Source: an uncultured SAR116 cluster alpha proteobacterium | GTDB taxonomy: Bacteria; Pseudomonadota; Alphaproteobacteria; Puniceispirillales; Marisalimonadaceae | Assembly: GCA_902622745.1 (NCBI GenBank) | Contig: CACNQW010000003.1 | Coordinates: 26,877 to 90,876, forward strand | Reading direction: 5' to 3' | Length of the DNA: 64,000 nt | Shown here: positions 56,289 through 64,000 of the stretch, piece by piece | How positions within the stretch are numbered: the first letter of the stretch is position 1 | Layout: each line of letters opens with the position of its first letter | Notes under the pieces: generated by a model | What the model saw: only the letters and a program-made list of their open reading frames with translations | What the model was told of the DNA's origin: nothing | Databases searched by the model: none | Position numbers and translations under genes: made by a program

Positions 56289-57080
56289 ATGAAAATTAGA
56301 GGTATTAAATTAGCTAGAAAAGCTTTTTCAGATCGACCAAAAAGATTTTCAATAACATGGCTTTTACCAAATTTTCTGACCATATGTGCTTTGATTTTTG
56401 GTTTACAAGCTTTTTACCATGCAATGTTAGAAAACTGGAATATGGTTATAATTTTTATAATTATTGCAGCGGTTTTTGATTTATTAGACGGAAGAGTAGC
56501 AAGGCTATTAAAGTCAACAAGTAACTTTGGCATGTATTTGGATTCATTATCTGATTTTGTTGTATTTGGAACAATTCCTCCAATTACAATTTATTTTTGG
56601 ATGGGAGGAACTCAAAATAAATATTTTTGGATTGTGGTTGTACTTTTTATTATATGTGCTGCATTGAGGCTTGCTAGATTTAATTCTGAACTTTCAGATA
56701 AACCAACATATGCTAAAAATTATTTTAGTGGAATTCCTACACCTGCTGGTGCGTTTTTAGCTCTTTTACCAATAACAGGTATAGAAATATTTCATCTTAA
56801 TGAATTTAAGACAGAATTTCATATTAGTTTTTGGATTTCACTAATTGCTATTGGGATGGTTAGTAATTTACCAACATTTTCTGGAAAAGTTATGCTAGTG
56901 CCGAGAACTTTTGTAATACCATTTTTAATTCTTCTTGGAATTTTAAGTCATTATATAATTAGTGATCCAACAAAAGGTTTTACTCTTTTAGTGTTGGTTT
57001 ATATACTTACATTATTTATATCACCAATTTTCTATTATAGATTAAGATCAAGATTTGAAAAAAATAAAAAAAATACTTAA
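56289..57080 (+). CDS. pssA: CDP-diacylglycerol--serine O-phosphatidyltransferase
   Basis: Makes phosphatidylserine, the substrate of the neighbouring Psd. The 263-residue membrane enzyme has the CDP-alcohol phosphotransferase motif as FDLLDGRVARLLKSTSNFGMYLDSLSDFVVFG (D-G-x2-A-R-x8-G-x3-D-x3-D), then LRLARFNSE and YFSGIPTPAGAFL typical of PssA. About eight helices. The stop overlaps the convergent P1 peptidase gene by 4 bases (TTAA). Confidence 0.95.
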   Translation: MKIRGIKLARKAFSDRPKRFSITWLLPNFLTICALIFGLQAFYHAMLENWNMVIIFIIIAAVFDLLDGRVARLLKSTSNFGMYLDSLSDFVVFGTIPPITIYFWMGGTQNKYFWIVVVLFIICAALRLARFNSELSDKPTYAKNYFSGIPTPAGAFLALLPITGIEIFHLNEFKTEFHISFWISLIAIGMVSNLPTFSGKVMLVPRTFVIPFLILLGILSHYIISDPTKGFTLLVLVYILTLFISPIFYYRLRSRFEKNKKNT

Positions 57081-58087
57081 TTATTAAATAAGTCTTTCCA
57101 AGAAGGTTTCCCCCCAATATTTTTTGCTTCAAATATTGCTCGGTTGCAAGCTCTGGAAAATGTATCAGAAGCCATTGTGCTAATAATAGTAAAATCTAAC
57201 TTATTAATTTCTTCAGTGATATTGGTACTTTTATCAGAAGTTGAAATTGCAAAAATAGTATCTCCGTCCATAGGAGTATGAGATGGGTGAATTGATCTTG
57301 ATATCGAACCATGACACATAATCGACATTCTTTTTAGCTGAATTCTATTTAATGGAGCATTTGTAGCAACAATTCCAATCACAGTATTAAGTTGTTCAAA
57401 ATTATTTGAAATTCTTTTTGCTCTGATTTTTCCATCATATTTTTCTTTAGTTAGAGTTTGTCCGCCTAATTCGTTATTTACTTCAAGATAACCAGATAAA
57501 AAATTTGGACCATCGTTTAAAAGAGGGTTTCCAACAGCATTATTTATTACTAGAGAGCCAACTTTTATTTTTTTACCATTGCTCAACTCAACTTCACTTG
57601 ATGCTGAACCTTGTCCACCTTTTACAGTTGCTGTGTTTGCTCCATAACCTGCACCATAAGATCCAAGTAAAAAATTTTCTGAAAGATTTTTATAAGCTTG
57701 ATTTGCCAAAACTCTCCAAATTGATAAATTATTTTTCCAATAATTTTTTTTTTTTATTAAATCAAATATGACCGCAGACGAAACTAAAGGGATTGAGTGA
57801 TCTTTAACTTTGTATCCCTTTCCTTCTTCAAGTAGAAGTTTCTGAACTTCGGAACTCGCGTCTAGTCCAAACGCTGAACCTCCTGATAAAACGATAGCAT
57901 CAACTCTTCCAATTGAACTTTCAAGTTTAAGAATTTCAGTTTCTCTTGTCCCAGCTCCACCACCTCTAACATCTATCGCAGCTGTAAAAGGTCTTGGTCC
58001 AGATAATACTGTTACACCAGTAGAAAAACTATTGTCTTCCGCACAACCAACTAAAATTCCTTCAATATCTGTTATTAAATTTTTCAT
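57077..58087 (-). CDS. P1 family peptidase (DmpA/NylC-like)
   Basis: A 336-residue N-terminal-nucleophile hydrolase of the DmpA family, which matures by self-cleavage. Conserved parts: VTVLSGPRPFTAAIDVRGGGAGTRE, AIVLSGGSAFGLDASSEVQKLL, GSYGAGYGANTATVKGGQGSAS, VNNAVGNP, and ATNAPLNRIQLKRMSIMCHGSISRSIHPSHTPMDGDTIFAIST. Members include aminopeptidases and amide-oligomer hydrolases; the substrate here is unknown. I chose ATG 58087 over a TTG one codon earlier. It follows moaA by 14 bases on the same strand. Confidence 0.9.
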   Translation of the reverse strand: MKNLITDIEGILVGCAEDNSFSTGVTVLSGPRPFTAAIDVRGGGAGTRETEILKLESSIGRVDAIVLSGGSAFGLDASSEVQKLLLEEGKGYKVKDHSIPLVSSAVIFDLIKKKNYWKNNLSIWRVLANQAYKNLSENFLLGSYGAGYGANTATVKGGQGSASSEVELSNGKKIKVGSLVINNAVGNPLLNDGPNFLSGYLEVNNELGGQTLTKEKYDGKIRAKRISNNFEQLNTVIGIVATNAPLNRIQLKRMSIMCHGSISRSIHPSHTPMDGDTIFAISTSDKSTNITEEINKLDFTIISTMASDTFSRACNRAIFEAKNIGGKPSWKDLFNN

Positions 58088-58101
58088 CAAAGTTCTGATA
58101 T

Positions 58102-59100
58102 TTAACCGCCAGTTACAGACATATGTCTATTTGAGGATATGTTAATTCCACTTTTTGAAATATTAAAGTCATGTCCTTTAGGTTTTTTCGAAATGGCTTT
58201 GAAAAGACTATTTTCAAGAAAATAGGAACCTTTATTTCTTAAAATACTTTTTAAATCAACATTATCATCTTGACCTAAACACATATATAAAATTCCAGTG
58301 CAAGTTAATCTTACCCTGTTACAGGATTCACAGAAATTATGAGTTAATGGCGTTATAAATCCTAAATCAATTTTTTTACCTTCTATTTTATAATACCTAG
58401 CTGGACCACCAGTTTTTTTTGGAATATTTGTTAGTTTAAATTTTTTTGATAGCCTTTTCTTAACTTCTGATAGTGGTAAATATTGGTTAAACCTGTTTTC
58501 GCTTCCAATATCTCCCATTGGCATCACTTCTATCAGTGTCATGTCATACTCATTCAAAGAACACCATTCTATCATTTGAAGAATATTGTTTTCGTTAAAA
58601 TCTTTTAACGCAACTGTATTAATTTTAACTTTAATACCAACACTTTTTGCTTTTTCTATTCCAGCTAATACTTTGTCTAAATCTCCCCATCTAGTAATTT
58701 CTCTAAATTTACTTGGATCTAAATGATCAAGAGAAACATTTACTCTGTTTACACCATTTTCTTTTAAAATTTCTGCATACTTTTCAAGTTGACTTCCGTT
58801 CGTAGTCAAAGTCAATTCATCAAGGCCATCCCCAATTTTGTTACCTAAGTTTTTAATTAAATTTAATATACCTTTTCTAACTAATGGTTCACCACCTGTA
58901 AGTCTAATTTTTTTTGTACCAAGTTTTATGAAAACATTACATATTGTTTCTAATTCTTCTAAAGAAAGTATATCTTTTTTTGGTAGAAAAGTCATATTTT
59001 CAGACATGCAATATGTACATCTGAAATCACATCTGTCGGTGACTGACACTCTTAAATAGTTTACTTCTCTTCCAAATGAATCAATTAATTGATTTGACAC
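58102..59100 (-). CDS. moaA: GTP 3',8-cyclase MoaA
   Basis: A radical-SAM enzyme that starts molybdopterin synthesis from GTP. The 332 residues have the N-terminal cluster motif DRCDFRCTYCMSE (CxxxCxxC), RLTGGEPLVRKGI, TTNGSQL, RVNVSLDHLDP, the C-terminal second cluster FCESCNRVRLTCTGILYMCLG, and the conserved C-terminus MSVTGG with its essential Gly-Gly. The start is GTG 59100 with AAGGA well placed upstream. It is separated from moaD/moaE by about 35 kb. Confidence 0.96.
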   Translation of the reverse strand: MSNQLIDSFGREVNYLRVSVTDRCDFRCTYCMSENMTFLPKKDILSLEELETICNVFIKLGTKKIRLTGGEPLVRKGILNLIKNLGNKIGDGLDELTLTTNGSQLEKYAEILKENGVNRVNVSLDHLDPSKFREITRWGDLDKVLAGIEKAKSVGIKVKINTVALKDFNENNILQMIEWCSLNEYDMTLIEVMPMGDIGSENRFNQYLPLSEVKKRLSKKFKLTNIPKKTGGPARYYKIEGKKIDLGFITPLTHNFCESCNRVRLTCTGILYMCLGQDDNVDLKSILRNKGSYFLENSLFKAISKKPKGHDFNISKSGINISSNRHMSVTGG

Positions 59101-59182
59101 AATTTATCCTTTAATTAACAAAAAAATAATTTAATCTAATTCTATTAGATATTAATATTACAAGTATACATAATAATCATTT

Positions 59183-59845
59183 ATGCAAGAACGAAAAATT
59201 CATATAAAATCGCCAACTGCAGGAACATCTCCTAAACAAATAGTTTTTTTGTTACATGGATATGGTGCAGATGGAGCAGACCTCATAGATCTTTCATCAC
59301 CATTTTCAATGGTTTTACCTTACGCAAAATTTATATCTCCCGATGCTCCTTTTGATTGTAAAATGTCACCAATGGGCAAAGAATGGTTTCCTATAGAAGA
59401 AATCCCAAACGGTGCAATAAAAGCATCTCATGAATTATTAAGTTTAATAAAACAAGAATGTGATAAGGAAAATTTAAAATTTGAAAATGTTTTGTTAATT
59501 GGTTTTTCACAAGGCGCAATGATGAGCATCCAAAGTTTATTATTAAGTAAGCATAATCTTTTAGGAATTATTGGTTATTCTGGAAGAACTTCTCAGGAAA
59601 ATATAGATGCTTCAAGAGATTCAATTGTTAAAAATATACATAAAAACTCTACAACACCTGTATTGTTAGTTCATGGAGAAGAAGATGATATTGTTCCATT
59701 TAGTTCACTGGAAAATGCAAAAAATTTACTAATTGGAATTGGATTTGAAGTTAAAGCAGTTAACAGGCCAGGATTAGGACATGGCATAGACCCAGATGGT
59801 ATATCTGCTGGAATGGAGTTTGTAAAAAAAATAATCAATTCTTAA
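59183..59845 (+). CDS. Carboxylesterase/phospholipase family alpha/beta hydrolase
   Basis: A 220-residue alpha/beta hydrolase of the YpfH/carboxylesterase-2 type. The oxyanion-hole region IVFLLHGYGADGADLIDL, the nucleophile in LIGFSQGAMMSIQSLL (GFSQG), the acid in LVHGEEDDIVPF and the base in RPGLGHGIDP give a full Ser-Asp-His triad. Substrate unknown; short-chain esters are likely. It is divergent from moaA and upstream of an HNH gene. Confidence 0.9.
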   Translation: MQERKIHIKSPTAGTSPKQIVFLLHGYGADGADLIDLSSPFSMVLPYAKFISPDAPFDCKMSPMGKEWFPIEEIPNGAIKASHELLSLIKQECDKENLKFENVLLIGFSQGAMMSIQSLLLSKHNLLGIIGYSGRTSQENIDASRDSIVKNIHKNSTTPVLLVHGEEDDIVPFSSLENAKNLLIGIGFEVKAVNRPGLGHGIDPDGISAGMEFVKKIINS

Positions 59846-59913
59846 AATAGATTTAATAAAACTAAAATAACTGTTGTAAAGACTGTATATTTGTTTTTAG
59901 ATAAATTATTATT

Positions 59914-60468
59914 ATGCTTAATTTTTCACCTACTCTAGTACTAAATGCAGATTATCAACCCCTAAGTTATTATCCACTTTCTTTATGGTCTTGGCAGGAC
60001 TCTGTAAAGGCAGTTTTTTTAAAAAGAGTTGATATTGTTGCAGAATATGACCAAGTTATAAATTCACCAACATTCTCTCTTAAGTTACCCAGTGTAATTG
60101 CCTTAAAAGAATATATTTCAGCAAAAAAAGATCCTGCATTTACTAGATTCAATGTTTTTTTAAGAGATAAATGTACATGTCAGTATTGTGGCATTAAGAA
60201 AAAAATAAAAGAGCTAACTTTTGACCACATAATACCAAGATCTCACGGCGGAAAAACTAATTGGTTAAACGTAGTTTCATCTTGTAGAAGTTGTAATTTT
60301 AAAAAAGGAAATAAATCTCTGAAGAATTCTGGATTAAAATTAAAGGTTCAGCCCTATATTCCATCTGAAGCTGTATTAAAAAATAACGGTAGGTTATTTC
60401 CACCAAATTTTTTACATGAAACCTGGATGGATTTCCTCTATTGGGATACTGAACTTGTAAAAAATTAA
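59914..60468 (+). CDS. HNH endonuclease family protein
   Basis: A 184-residue protein with an N-terminal domain of unknown role (LVLNADYQPLSYYPLSLWSWQDSVKAVFLKRVDIVAEYD) followed by an HNH nuclease fold. The latter has CTCQYCGIKKKIKELTFDHIIPRSHGGKTNWLNVVSSCRSCNFKKGNKS, with a CxxC...CxxC zinc site and the H...N...H-like metal site. The same two-part protein is widespread in Alphaproteobacteria as a lone chromosomal gene, so it need not signal a phage or intron. The stop overlaps coq7 by 4 bases (TTAA). Confidence 0.88.
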   Translation: MLNFSPTLVLNADYQPLSYYPLSLWSWQDSVKAVFLKRVDIVAEYDQVINSPTFSLKLPSVIALKEYISAKKDPAFTRFNVFLRDKCTCQYCGIKKKIKELTFDHIIPRSHGGKTNWLNVVSSCRSCNFKKGNKSLKNSGLKLKVQPYIPSEAVLKNNGRLFPPNFLHETWMDFLYWDTELVKN

Positions 60469-60977
60469 ATCTTTTCTGAAATTTTGATTGCTGCTTTACA
60501 TCCAGATTGAACAACAAATTTTAAAAGTTTATATCCAGGTGTTTCCCGTCCATCATGATCAATTGCAATGTCTTTGTGTTCTAATTCGTTATCTCTAAAC
60601 TTAAGAAGCTTTTTTTTAAGAGCTTGATATTTTTCTTCTGTTAATTGGTCTGCTTGTTTTTCATAATGCTTCCCAATTACTTCTTCAACAGCAATTGTAC
60701 AGGCCATTGCAGCTTTTTTGCCCATTGCAGCAGAAATTACACCTAATCCGTATCCAGCAAGGTTCCAAATAGGTAACATTATAGTTGGTCTTACCTCATG
60801 TTCATTTAAAAGATCATGAAAGGTATCTAAATGTTCTTTTTCTTGATCTTTCATATGTTGTATCATTGGACCAACATCAGTTTTTCCTAATACCTTTAAT
60901 TGACCCTCATATATTTTGGCTGCACCAACTTCACCAGCATGATCAACACGTAAAATTTTATCTAATTTGTTTTTCAT
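60465..60977 (-). CDS. coq7: Demethoxyubiquinone hydroxylase (Coq7)
   Basis: A di-iron hydroxylase for a late step of ubiquinone synthesis. The 170 residues form a duplicated ferritin-like helix pair with the metal ligands in RVDHAGEVGAAKIYEGQL, MKDQEKEHLDTFHDLL (ExxH), VEEVIGKHYEKQAD and FRDNELEHKDIAIDH (ExxH). GGAGAG precedes the ATG. It overlaps dsbB by 20 bases. Its usual helper COQ9 may be the diverged gene at 19488-20072. Confidence 0.95.
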   Translation of the reverse strand: MKNKLDKILRVDHAGEVGAAKIYEGQLKVLGKTDVGPMIQHMKDQEKEHLDTFHDLLNEHEVRPTIMLPIWNLAGYGLGVISAAMGKKAAMACTIAVEEVIGKHYEKQADQLTEEKYQALKKKLLKFRDNELEHKDIAIDHDGRETPGYKLLKFVVQSGCKAAIKISEKI

Positions 60978-61461
60978 TTTCTCTCCATATCTTTTTATAT
61001 AATAAATATGATAAAATAATAAAGATACTTATAGATAAAATTCCGTTCCATCCAGCTAAACTAATATTAAGCAATTCAAATTGTATTTCGTCACATCTTA
61101 TAGGACTTTTTGATAATAATTGATCCAAAGTATTTTCATTAAATATTAAATTGGAGCTACATTCTGAAAATCCTTGCCAAAGATTTTTTTCAATACCAAA
61201 GTGGTAAAAAGCTAAAATTGAGCTGCCTAACCAAAGTACATTCAATATTGATAAAATAATGAACTTTAATTTGTAAAATGTATATAATGGGAATACTAAT
61301 AAACTTAAAATTAATATAGATGCATGAACTATTCTTTGTTTAATACATAAATCACAAGGGATAAGGGAGAGATAAAACTCTAAAAAATATGCCCCAAGTA
61401 GCAAGCCTGAGGATAGTAACAAAGATAGAGTTGCATTTAAATTATTAGATATAGTTTTCAT
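60958..61461 (-). CDS. dsbB: Disulfide bond formation protein B
   Basis: An inner-membrane quinone-linked oxidase that reoxidises DsbA-type proteins. The 167-residue protein has four membrane helices, the first periplasmic cysteine pair in IPCDLCIKQR (C-x-x-C) and a second pair in SECSSN and PIRCDEIQ. It ends in AGWNGILSISIFIILSYLLY. It lies 3 bases after the VTT-domain gene and overlaps coq7, forming a unit VTT-dsbB-coq7. Confidence 0.9.
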   Translation of the reverse strand: MKTISNNLNATLSLLLSSGLLLGAYFLEFYLSLIPCDLCIKQRIVHASILILSLLVFPLYTFYKLKFIILSILNVLWLGSSILAFYHFGIEKNLWQGFSECSSNLIFNENTLDQLLSKSPIRCDEIQFELLNISLAGWNGILSISIFIILSYLLYKKIWRENEKQIR

Positions 61462-61463
61462 AT

Positions 61464-62060
61464 TTAAATAAATATAAAATACAATAGAACCAGAATTAAT
61501 CCAAATAAAGTAGAAAATACGAAAGTATGTTTTTTTAAAAGAAAAATTCCTTTATCACCAAAAATTTTAACAATTAAACTTACTAAAAAAAATCTTAACC
61601 CTCTTCCAATCAAAGACATAACAAAAAACACTGCAATGTTTATATGAAAGACACCACTTGTTACTGAAATTATTTTAAATGGCAAAGGTGTAAATGCTCC
61701 TAAAAATATAATTAAAATACCGTGCTCATCAAAAGCTGTTTTAACAGCATTAAAGCTATCATCTTTAATCCATGGAATAATAGTAAGAAGCTCTTCTATT
61801 TCTTCTCCTATAAAATAACCCAAAAGCCAACCAACTAATCCCCCAATTACTGAAGCTAATGTACAAAAAATAGTAAGTTCAATATATTTTTGTTTGTTAT
61901 TTAATACTAATATTGCCAATAAAGGATCTACTGGAATAGGAAAAAAAATAGCTTCTATGAAAGAAATAAAATAGAGTAATATTTTTGCATAAACTGACTT
62001 AGATTGTTCAATTAGTTTCGCAAAAAAAGGGGTATTTGTAATTTTGATTTTGGTTTTCAC
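61464..62060 (-). CDS. VTT-domain (YqaA/DedA-like) membrane protein
   Basis: A 198-residue membrane protein with a VTT/SNARE-associated domain: LYFISFIEAIFFPIPVDPLLAILVL, ASVIGGLVGWLLGYFIGEEIEELL (conserved G-x-x-x-G region) and IIFLGAFTPLPFKIISVTSGVFHINIAVFFVMSLIGRGLRFFLVSLI, which includes a family-typical PxPxK/GRxxRF stretch. Related DedA proteins act as lipid scramblases or transporters; the role here is not known. The start is GTG 62060, forced by an upstream in-frame TAG. Confidence 0.85.
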   Translation of the reverse strand: MKTKIKITNTPFFAKLIEQSKSVYAKILLYFISFIEAIFFPIPVDPLLAILVLNNKQKYIELTIFCTLASVIGGLVGWLLGYFIGEEIEELLTIIPWIKDDSFNAVKTAFDEHGILIIFLGAFTPLPFKIISVTSGVFHINIAVFFVMSLIGRGLRFFLVSLIVKIFGDKGIFLLKKHTFVFSTLFGLILVLLYFIFI

Positions 62061-62106
62061 ATCCGTATAATTATACTAATATGATATTTATTAAAGAATT
62101 ATATTT

Positions 62107-62191
62107 GGGGATATGGTGAAATAGGTAAACACGCTGGTCTCAAAAACCAGTGCCGCAAGGCTTCCCGGTTCGATTCCGGGTATCCCTACCA
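62107..62191 (+). tRNA. tRNA-Leu (CAA)
   Basis: An 85-base class II tRNA with a long variable arm. The acceptor stem is GGGGATA/TATCCCT, with G-T at the top. The anticodon stem CTGGT/ACCAG surrounds loop CTCAAAA, with anticodon CAA at 62141-62143 (reads UUG). The variable arm is TGCCGCAAGGCTT, the T arm is CCCGG-TTCGATT-CCGGG, and CCA is encoded. It stands alone between two protein genes. Confidence 0.96.
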
Positions 62192-62226
62192 AAAACTAAA
62201 TTAAACTAACATTAATTTTTTTAAAT

Positions 62227-63486
62227 ATGAGTTTTGTTGATCTAAATTTTATTAAAAAATGTATTTCTCAGTTAGCAAACTGTACTGAGAAAGATAGACC
62301 TTTTACTCGATTAGTTTTTAGTGATGAATTTATTCAAGGAAGAGTTTGGCTAACTCAAAAGTTTAAAGAACTAAATTTAATTACTAAGGTAGATGAAGCA
62401 GGTAATTTAGTTGGCATCTATAAATCAAGTGCTAACACCTCTAAAAAAATATTAATTGGATCTCATATAGATACAGTAGCTTATGGAGGCAAGTATGATG
62501 GCGTTGCAGGAGTTATTTCGGGCCTTTCTATCATAAAATATTTGTCAGATAACGACATAGAATTACCTTTTGACATTGAAGTTTATGATTATCTAGGTGA
62601 AGAACTCAATGATTGGAATATGTCTTGTATTGGTTCTAGGGGAATATGTGGTGCTTTAAGTGAAGAAATGCTTAATAGTAAAAATTCTAAAGGAATTTTG
62701 CTAAAAGACGAAATTAATAGAATTGGAGGCAACACAAATAATATTGATAAATTATCAAATCAATTTCAAAATGTTTTAGCATGCTTTGAACTTCATATAG
62801 AACAAGGTACTATTTTAGAAAATAAAGGAATTGACATTGGGATAGTAGAATCGATGCCCAATATCTCAAGACATAAAATTTTAATTGAAGGTCAAGCTGG
62901 TCATAGCGGAACCACTTTGATGGAAAATAGAAAAGATGCTTTAGTTGTAGCATCGAAATTGATAATATTTATTAATAAATTAGCAAAAGAAATCTCACAA
63001 AAAGATAATAGACATTTTGTTGCAACAGTTGGAAAAATTGAAGTCTCTCCAAATTATGTGACGATTATACCTTCTGATGTAGAATTTATAATTGATTTAC
63101 GAGTTGTAAATAAAACATCAAGAGATTTTTTTTTAAATCAATTAAACAAAGAAATTGTAAAATTAAAAAAAGTGGGAAATTTAAAAATTAATTTTCAAGA
63201 TCTTATGAATTCACCTTACATAGAGATGAACAAAACTTTAAATGAAAGTTTAAAAAAATCAGTAAATGACTTATACTTTACATTTATGATGATGGATAGT
63301 GGAGCTGGTCATGATACAGCCCATTTAGCAAAAGTTTCAAAAGCATCAATAATTTTCATACCATGTCAAAACGGTTTAAGTCATTGCCCAGAGGAATTTA
63401 CAGAAAGTATTAATATTAAAAAAGGTTCGGAGGTGATTTTAAAAAGTATCTTAGACTTAAAAGATAACTATAATGAAATAATATAA
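62227..63486 (+). CDS. M20-family Zn-dependent amidohydrolase (allantoate/N-carbamoyl amino acid type)
   Basis: A 419-residue metalloenzyme of the hydantoinase/carbamoylase branch. Metal ligands: His and Asp in LIGSHIDTVAYGGKYDGVAGV, Glu in DYLGEELND, His in CFELHIEQGTILE and His in GLSHCPEEFTES. The dimerisation/substrate segment includes GHSGTTLMENRKDAL. Members act on allantoate, ureidoglycine, beta-ureidopropionate or carbamoyl amino acids. Which applies is not readable. The presence of xdhC/mocA in the window would fit a purine route but is only suggestive. Confidence 0.88.
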   Translation: MSFVDLNFIKKCISQLANCTEKDRPFTRLVFSDEFIQGRVWLTQKFKELNLITKVDEAGNLVGIYKSSANTSKKILIGSHIDTVAYGGKYDGVAGVISGLSIIKYLSDNDIELPFDIEVYDYLGEELNDWNMSCIGSRGICGALSEEMLNSKNSKGILLKDEINRIGGNTNNIDKLSNQFQNVLACFELHIEQGTILENKGIDIGIVESMPNISRHKILIEGQAGHSGTTLMENRKDALVVASKLIIFINKLAKEISQKDNRHFVATVGKIEVSPNYVTIIPSDVEFIIDLRVVNKTSRDFFLNQLNKEIVKLKKVGNLKINFQDLMNSPYIEMNKTLNESLKKSVNDLYFTFMMMDSGAGHDTAHLAKVSKASIIFIPCQNGLSHCPEEFTESINIKKGSEVILKSILDLKDNYNEII

Positions 63487-63499
63487 TAACTTTATAAAA

Positions 63500-64000
63500 T
63501 TACTTTACAAAACTTATTTCTTTAACAATTAATTCTGCATTATAGTCTTTGCCAAAGGCTACTATTCCAATTGACTTAATATTATTAGGGTTAATCCTTG
63601 TTGGTAAAAGATATCCAGACCTTTTGAAATCACTTAACGGTAAAACAAAGTTTTTAAAATTATTTTCAACAACAAATGATGACTGATAATATTGCCATGG
63701 TAAAATAGTAAAACTTGTTCTCAAGTGAATGAAATATTTCTCATCATTTCCTTTAGCGATAATTACTACTTTTTTTACGTTGTTTAAGTTAACATTATTT
63801 AAATTTCTTCTAATTTGAATAAAACCACCATTATTTTTTGTAGATACTTTGCCAGTTAAAATTACAGCGTCATCATAACCTATTTTTTGGAAATTAAATT
63901 GACCTTGAGAAATGCCCCCCATAACCTGATCTGTTATCATCTTCCAGTTTGTATCTGTCGTGAATTTATCAGTAAAAACAATTTCTGAATGTGATTTAAA
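63500..64000 (-). CDS. CIA30-family protein (5' end outside window)
   Basis: The C-terminal 166 residues of a protein resembling complex I intermediate-associated protein 30. The reverse frame is open to the window edge. It reads TTDTNWKMITDQVMGGISQGQFNF (family-typical D-x-VMGG-x-S), then GGFIQIRRNL and PWQYYQSSFVV, with a carbohydrate-binding-like beta sandwich. ATG 63940 lies inside the conserved motif and is not the start; the true start is beyond position 64000. In bacteria the family's function is uncertain; envelope location is possible. It ends 13 bases from the convergent M20 gene. Confidence 0.8.
   Translation of the reverse strand, partial: FKSHSEIVFTDKFTTDTNWKMITDQVMGGISQGQFNFQKIGYDDAVILTGKVSTKNNGGFIQIRRNLNNVNLNNVKKVVIIAKGNDEKYFIHLRTSFTILPWQYYQSSFVVENNFKNFVLPLSDFKRSGYLLPTRINPNNIKSIGIVAFGKDYNAELIVKEISFVK

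Noticed and set aside
59914-60468. HNH nuclease as evidence of a mobile element or defence island
   Set aside because: No transposase, integrase, repeats or defence partners are nearby, and this two-domain HNH protein is a common stand-alone chromosomal gene in Alphaproteobacteria.
61029-61038. TTATAGATAA, matching the consensus known for BioR operators in Alphaproteobacteria
   Set aside because: It lies inside the dsbB coding region, far from bioY, and a 10-base A/T-rich word is expected by chance in this composition.
63500-63940. CIA30-like gene starting at ATG 63940
   Set aside because: The conserved motif begins before that ATG and the frame is open to the window edge, so the ATG is internal.
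1-64000. CRISPR arrays, insertion sequences, rRNA operons, prophage genes
   Set aside because: I found no spaced direct repeats, transposase or integrase motifs, ribosomal RNA sequence or phage structural genes anywhere in the window.

Overview
The window looks like a piece of a streamlined, very AT-rich alphaproteobacterial genome, of the kind known from free-living marine plankton (Pelagibacterales/SAR11 or HIMB59-like lineages). This rests on several things seen together: strongly A/T-biased codons, near-total coding density (no gap longer than about 135 bases), many overlapping genes, and gene strings typical of Alphaproteobacteria (prs-rplY-pth-ychF, petABC, yqeY/dnaG/rpoD, NUDIX-DUF6111-CCA enzyme, UspA-TIGR02186-TauE). 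The exact genus cannot be read from the sequence alone. The thiolase at the left edge and a CIA30-like gene at the right edge are cut by the window.

Layout. 1-6.2 kb: thiolase and GST-like genes, pyruvate kinase, a secreted cyclophilin, and the UspA/TIGR02186/TauE group. 6.3-11.5 kb: CoA-type NUDIX hydrolase, DUF6111, an unusually short CCA/poly(A) polymerase, hemF and the cytochrome bc1 operon. 11.5-22.1 kb: dienelactone hydrolase, ychF-pth-rplY-prs, pgeF-midA-lgt, then ubiK-proC-COQ9-like, and an EnvZ/OmpR-type two-component pair. 22.2-31.9 kb: ilvE, moaE-moaD, pgsA-uvrC, uvrB, an aspartate-type aminotransferase, msrP, an ELM1-family gene and greA. 32-40.6 kb: carB-carA, yqeY, dnaG, rpoD. 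40.6-43.5 kb: a CAU tRNA, a sugar-acid dehydratase and a chimeric RraA/Bax-inhibitor gene closed by the clearest terminator in the window. 43.5-53.7 kb: glutathione peroxidase, a flavoprotein, pckA, an RND efflux pair, mocA-xdhC, bioY and a rhodanese. 53.7-55.6 kb: three unfamiliar genes, one encoding a secreted tandem-repeat protein. 55.6-64 kb: psd-pssA, a P1 peptidase, moaA, an esterase, an HNH nuclease, coq7, dsbB, a VTT-domain membrane protein, tRNA-Leu, an M20 amidohydrolase and the CIA30-like gene.

How the genes work together. Most are core functions: aerobic respiration (bc1, haem, and ubiquinone through UbiK, a COQ9-like protein and Coq7), nucleotide and pyrimidine supply (prs, carAB), replication and transcription initiation (dnaG, rpoD), nucleotide excision repair (uvrB, uvrC), phospholipid synthesis (pgsA, psd, pssA) and the pyruvate/PEP node (pyk, pckA). 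Molybdenum-cofactor genes are scattered (moaA, moaD, moaE, mocA, xdhC) and msrP is one visible user of molybdenum.

The most unusual object is the gene at 42514-43419. Its first two thirds are an RraA-type aldolase and its last third is the C-terminal half of a Bax-inhibitor-1 (YbhL/YccA) membrane protein, joined in frame. With the adjacent IlvD/Edd dehydratase and the upstream tRNA it looks like a small acquired or rearranged catabolic cassette. Other points to check are a moaE with no ordinary start codon, a CCA enzyme lacking its usual C-terminal part, and six tail-to-tail gene pairs that share exactly four bases at their stops.
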